From positions 1-64,000 of the forward strand of contig JBBELK010001469.1 in NCBI GenBank assembly GCA_037783545.1: a stretch of DNA of 64,000 nt, given 5' to 3'. This stretch comes from Henricia sp. BOLD:AAB3569. Lineage: Eukaryota > Echinodermata > Asteroidea > Spinulosida > Echinasteridae. Made by a program: the position numbers and the translations under genes. This document shows, piece after piece, positions 61,866-64,000 of this stretch. Within the stretch, counting starts at the first letter, position 1. Every line of letters starts with the position of its first letter. Under the pieces are notes generated by a model, which had not been told where the DNA came from, did not search any database, and saw nothing but the letters and a program-made list of their open reading frames with translations.

Positions 61866-63928
61866 CGCAATATAGAGTGCTTGGAGCATGCAAAATTTGA
61901 AGTTCGTCGGAACATTTTTCGACCTCCAAATTTGCCGACTTTGGACCACACTTTGACCAAAATCCCGTCCCAAACTGGGCCGTGTCAACGACAGTCCGAT
62001 GGACTGAGCATGCGCACGAGTCAGGAGTACACCAAAGAGGTGTGTACAGACAGCCACAGGTTGCGGGAGCATCCAGGAAGCTCCAACCCCTTTTTTCCTA
62101 AACTCTGAAATTTCTCTGCCATTTCCCAGCGAAAGTCTGTCAATTTTTTAGGACAAGTGCGCAATATAGAGTGCTTGGAGCATGCAAAATTTGAAGTTCG
62201 TCGGAACATTTTTCGACCTCCAAATCTGCCGACGTTTGGACCACACTTTGACAAAAATCCCGTCCCAAACTGGGCCGTGTCAACGACAGTCCGATGGACT
62301 GAGCATGCGCACGAGTCAGGAGTACACCAAAGAGGTGTGTACAGACAGCCACAGGTTGCGGGAGCATCCAGGAAGCTCCAACCCCTTTTTTCCTAAACTC
62401 TGAAATTTCTCTGCCATTTCCCAGCGAAAGTCTGTCAATTTTTTTGGACAAGTGCGCAATATAGAGTGCTTGGAGCATGCAAAATTTGAAGTTCGTCGGA
62501 ACATTTTTCGACCTCCAAATCTGCCGACGTTTGGACCACACTTTGACCAAAATCCCGTCCCAAACTGGGCCGTGTCAACGACAGTCCGATGGACTGAGCA
62601 TGCGCACGAGTCAGGAGTACACCAAAGAGGTGTGTACAGACAGCCACAGGTTGCGGGAGCATCCAGGAAGCTCCAACCCCTTTTTTCCTAAACTCTGAAA
62701 TTTCTCTGCCATTTCCCGGCGAAAGTCTGTCAATTTTTTAGGACAAGTGCGCAATATAGAGTGCTTGGAGCATGCAAAATTTGAAGTTCGTCGGAACATT
62801 TTTCGACCTCCAAATTTGCCGACGTTTGGACCACACTTTGACCAAAATCCCGTCCCAAACTGGGCCGTGTCAACGACAGTCCGATGGACTGAGCATGCGC
62901 ACGAGTCAGGAGTACACCAAAGAGGTGTGTACAGACAGCCACAGGTTGCGGGAGCATCCAGGAAGCTCCAACCCCTTTTTTCCTAAACTCTGAAATTTCT
63001 CTGCCATTTCCCGGCGAAAGTCTGTCAATTTTTTAGGACAAGTGCGCAATATAGAGTGCTTGGAGCATGCAAAATTTGAAGTTCGTCGGAACATTTTTCG
63101 ACCTCCAAATTTGCCGACTTTGGACCACACTTTGACCAAAATCCCGTCCCAAACTGGGCCGTGTCAACGACAGTCCGATGGACTGAGCATGCGCACGAGT
63201 CAGGAGTACCCCAAAGAGGTGTGTACAGACAGCCACAGGTTGCGGGAGCATCCAGGAAGCTCCAATCCCTTTTTTCCTAAACTCTGAAATTTATCTGCCA
63301 TTTCCCGGCGAAAGTCTGTCAATTGTTTAGGACAAGTGCGCAATATAGAGTGCTTGGAGCATGCAAAATTTGAAGTTCGTCGAAAAATTTTTCGACCTCT
63401 AAATTTGCCGACGTTTGGACCACACTTTGACCAAAATCCCGTCCCAAACTGGGCCGTGTCAACGACAGTCCGATGGACTGAGCATGCGCACGAGTCAGGA
63501 GTACACCAAAGAGGTGTGTACAGACAGCCACAGGTTGCGGGAGCATCCAGGAAGCTCCAACCCCTTTTTTCCTAAACTCTGAAATTTATCTGCCATTTCC
63601 CGGCGAAAGTCTGTCATTTTTTTAGGACAAGTGCGCAATATAGAGTGCTTGGAGCATGCAAAATTTGAAGTTCGTCGGAACATTTTTCGACCTCCAAATT
63701 TGCCGACGTTTGGACCACACTTTGACCAAAATCCCGTCCCAAACTGGGCCGTGTCAACGACAGTCCGATGGACTGAGCATGCGCACGAGTCAGGAGTACA
63801 CCAAAGAGGTGTGTACAGACAGCCACAGGTTGCGGGAGCATCCAGGAAGCTCCAACCCCTTTTTTCCTAAACTCTAACATTTCTCTGCCATTTCCCGGCG
63901 AAAGTCTGTCAATTTTTTAGGACAAGTG

Positions 63929-64000
63929 CGCAATATAGAGTGTTTGGAGCATGCAAAATTTGAAGTTCGTCGGAACATTTTTCGACCTCCAAATCTGCCG
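63929..64000 (+). repeat. Partial 218th monomer, cut by the window end
   Basis: The first 72 bases of an N monomer (gagtgtttgg, aaatctgccg). The array continues beyond the window. Confidence 0.97.

Larger units (their letters stand above)
60391..62159 (+). repeat. 6-monomer block, partly repeated downstream
   Basis: This block starts with D plus a cccagcgaaag tail, followed by a monomer whose leader reads tttttttgg instead of ttttttagg (near 60672). The same two steps recur from 62160 (near 62442), offset 1769 bp. The rare tttttttgg marker supports a real duplication, though it also occurs once in zone 1 near 8240. Confidence 0.82.
1..64000 (+). repeat. Satellite DNA array, 295-bp monomer, 217 complete copies plus one partial
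   Basis: The window is one tandem array. The block beginning cgcaatatagag recurs at positions 1, 295, 591, 885, 1179, 1474 and so on to 63929, almost always 294 or 295 bp apart. Summing the unit lengths (179 of 295, 29 of 294, 3 of 296, and 293, 288, 286, 283, 283, 276) gives 63,928 bases, so nothing lies between monomers. All units are in one orientation. Most monomers I compared differ from the consensus at about 0-6 positions, so homogenisation is strong. Both ends of the window cut the array, so its full length and flanks are unknown. Known satellites of this size and purity are eukaryotic and usually (peri)centromeric, subtelomeric or heterochromatic; which applies here cannot be told. 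I do not recognise the family. Confidence 0.99.
58621..64000 (+). repeat. Zone 5: zone 4 subtypes in a different order
   Basis: Monomers of types N, I, D, T and K continue past the second macro-repeat without the T-K opening expected of a third copy. The order begins N, canonical, N, I, N, I, D. The last units, T (63045), K (63339) and canonical (63634) followed by N (63929), again resemble the T-K-x-N run at 36508-37686. Isolated private changes include cagacggccac, ccgtctcaaac and cgtcgaaaaattt. Confidence 0.85.

Noticed and set aside
1-64000. CRISPR array
   Set aside because: The repeat unit is 295 bp with no unique spacers between copies and no cas genes. The sequence is a plain tandem repeat.
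1-64000. rDNA intergenic-spacer subrepeats
   Set aside because: IGS subrepeats are usually far fewer and flanked by rRNA genes. No rRNA sequence is visible in 64 kb. It cannot be fully excluded without flanks.
1-64000. Tandemly arranged transposable element (LTR, MITE or Helitron)
   Set aside because: Units abut without target-site duplications, and the monomer ends lack terminal inverted repeats or a hairpin-CTRR end. An origin from a transposon piece remains possible but has no support here.
1-64000. Telomeric repeat tracts inside the array
   Set aside because: I found no run of TTAGGG-like or TTTAGGG-like units. The single ttttttaggac per monomer is not repeated in tandem.

Overview
The whole 64-kb window is one uninterrupted head-to-tail tandem array of a 295-bp satellite monomer. 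I count 217 complete monomers (starting at base 1) plus 72 bases of a 218th. About 179 are exactly 295 bp, 29 are 294 bp, 3 are 296 bp, and six carry larger deletions (293, 288, 286, 283, 283 and 276 bp). All are on one strand: I see no inversion, transposon insertion, unique spacer, array edge or RNA gene. I annotate no protein-coding gene. The overlapping 60-90-codon open frames in every monomer are by-products of a stop-poor repeat, and spreading variants put stop codons into them.

This is eukaryotic satellite DNA of the kind found in (peri)centromeric, subtelomeric or other heterochromatic blocks. The species and satellite family cannot be named from the sequence and I do not recognise the monomer. 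It is about 49% G+C, with 15 CpGs against about 17.5 expected, so CpG is hardly depleted.

The array is not uniform. Linked single-base variants divide it into zones. Zone 1 (1-8842) is mixed, with a 3-monomer tandem duplication and a 6-monomer repeat. Zone 2 (8843-26775) is marked by a recurring P-E monomer pair and holds a 12-monomer block copied as 11, a 7-monomer block copied as 8, and a final 4-monomer repeat; its right end (22978-26775) concentrates the deletions. Zone 3 (26776-32675) has an 11-monomer repeat and a nested 3-monomer duplication. Zone 4 (32676-58620) is the largest structure: two adjacent related blocks of 42 monomers (12,382 bp) and 46 monomers (13,563 bp), built from T-K, N-I and D cassettes, sharing private mutations and differing by small monomer gains and losses. 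Zone 5 (58621-64000) continues the same cassettes in another order, with a 6-monomer and a 2-monomer repeat.

The main result is therefore nested higher-order organisation at 0.6, 0.9, 1.2, 1.8, 2.1-2.4, 3.2-3.5 and about 12-13.5 kb, reflecting successive rounds of segmental amplification by unequal exchange or a similar mechanism. Subtype letters used below: P = cacatgttgc; E = gagagcttgg with gcaacattt; V = cgtctgaac; S = aactcggcc; Q = gcacaattt; T = gccgactttgg (294 bp); K = ggaaaattt with ctctaaattt; N = gagtgtttgg; I = aaattagccg; D = gacaaaaatccc.
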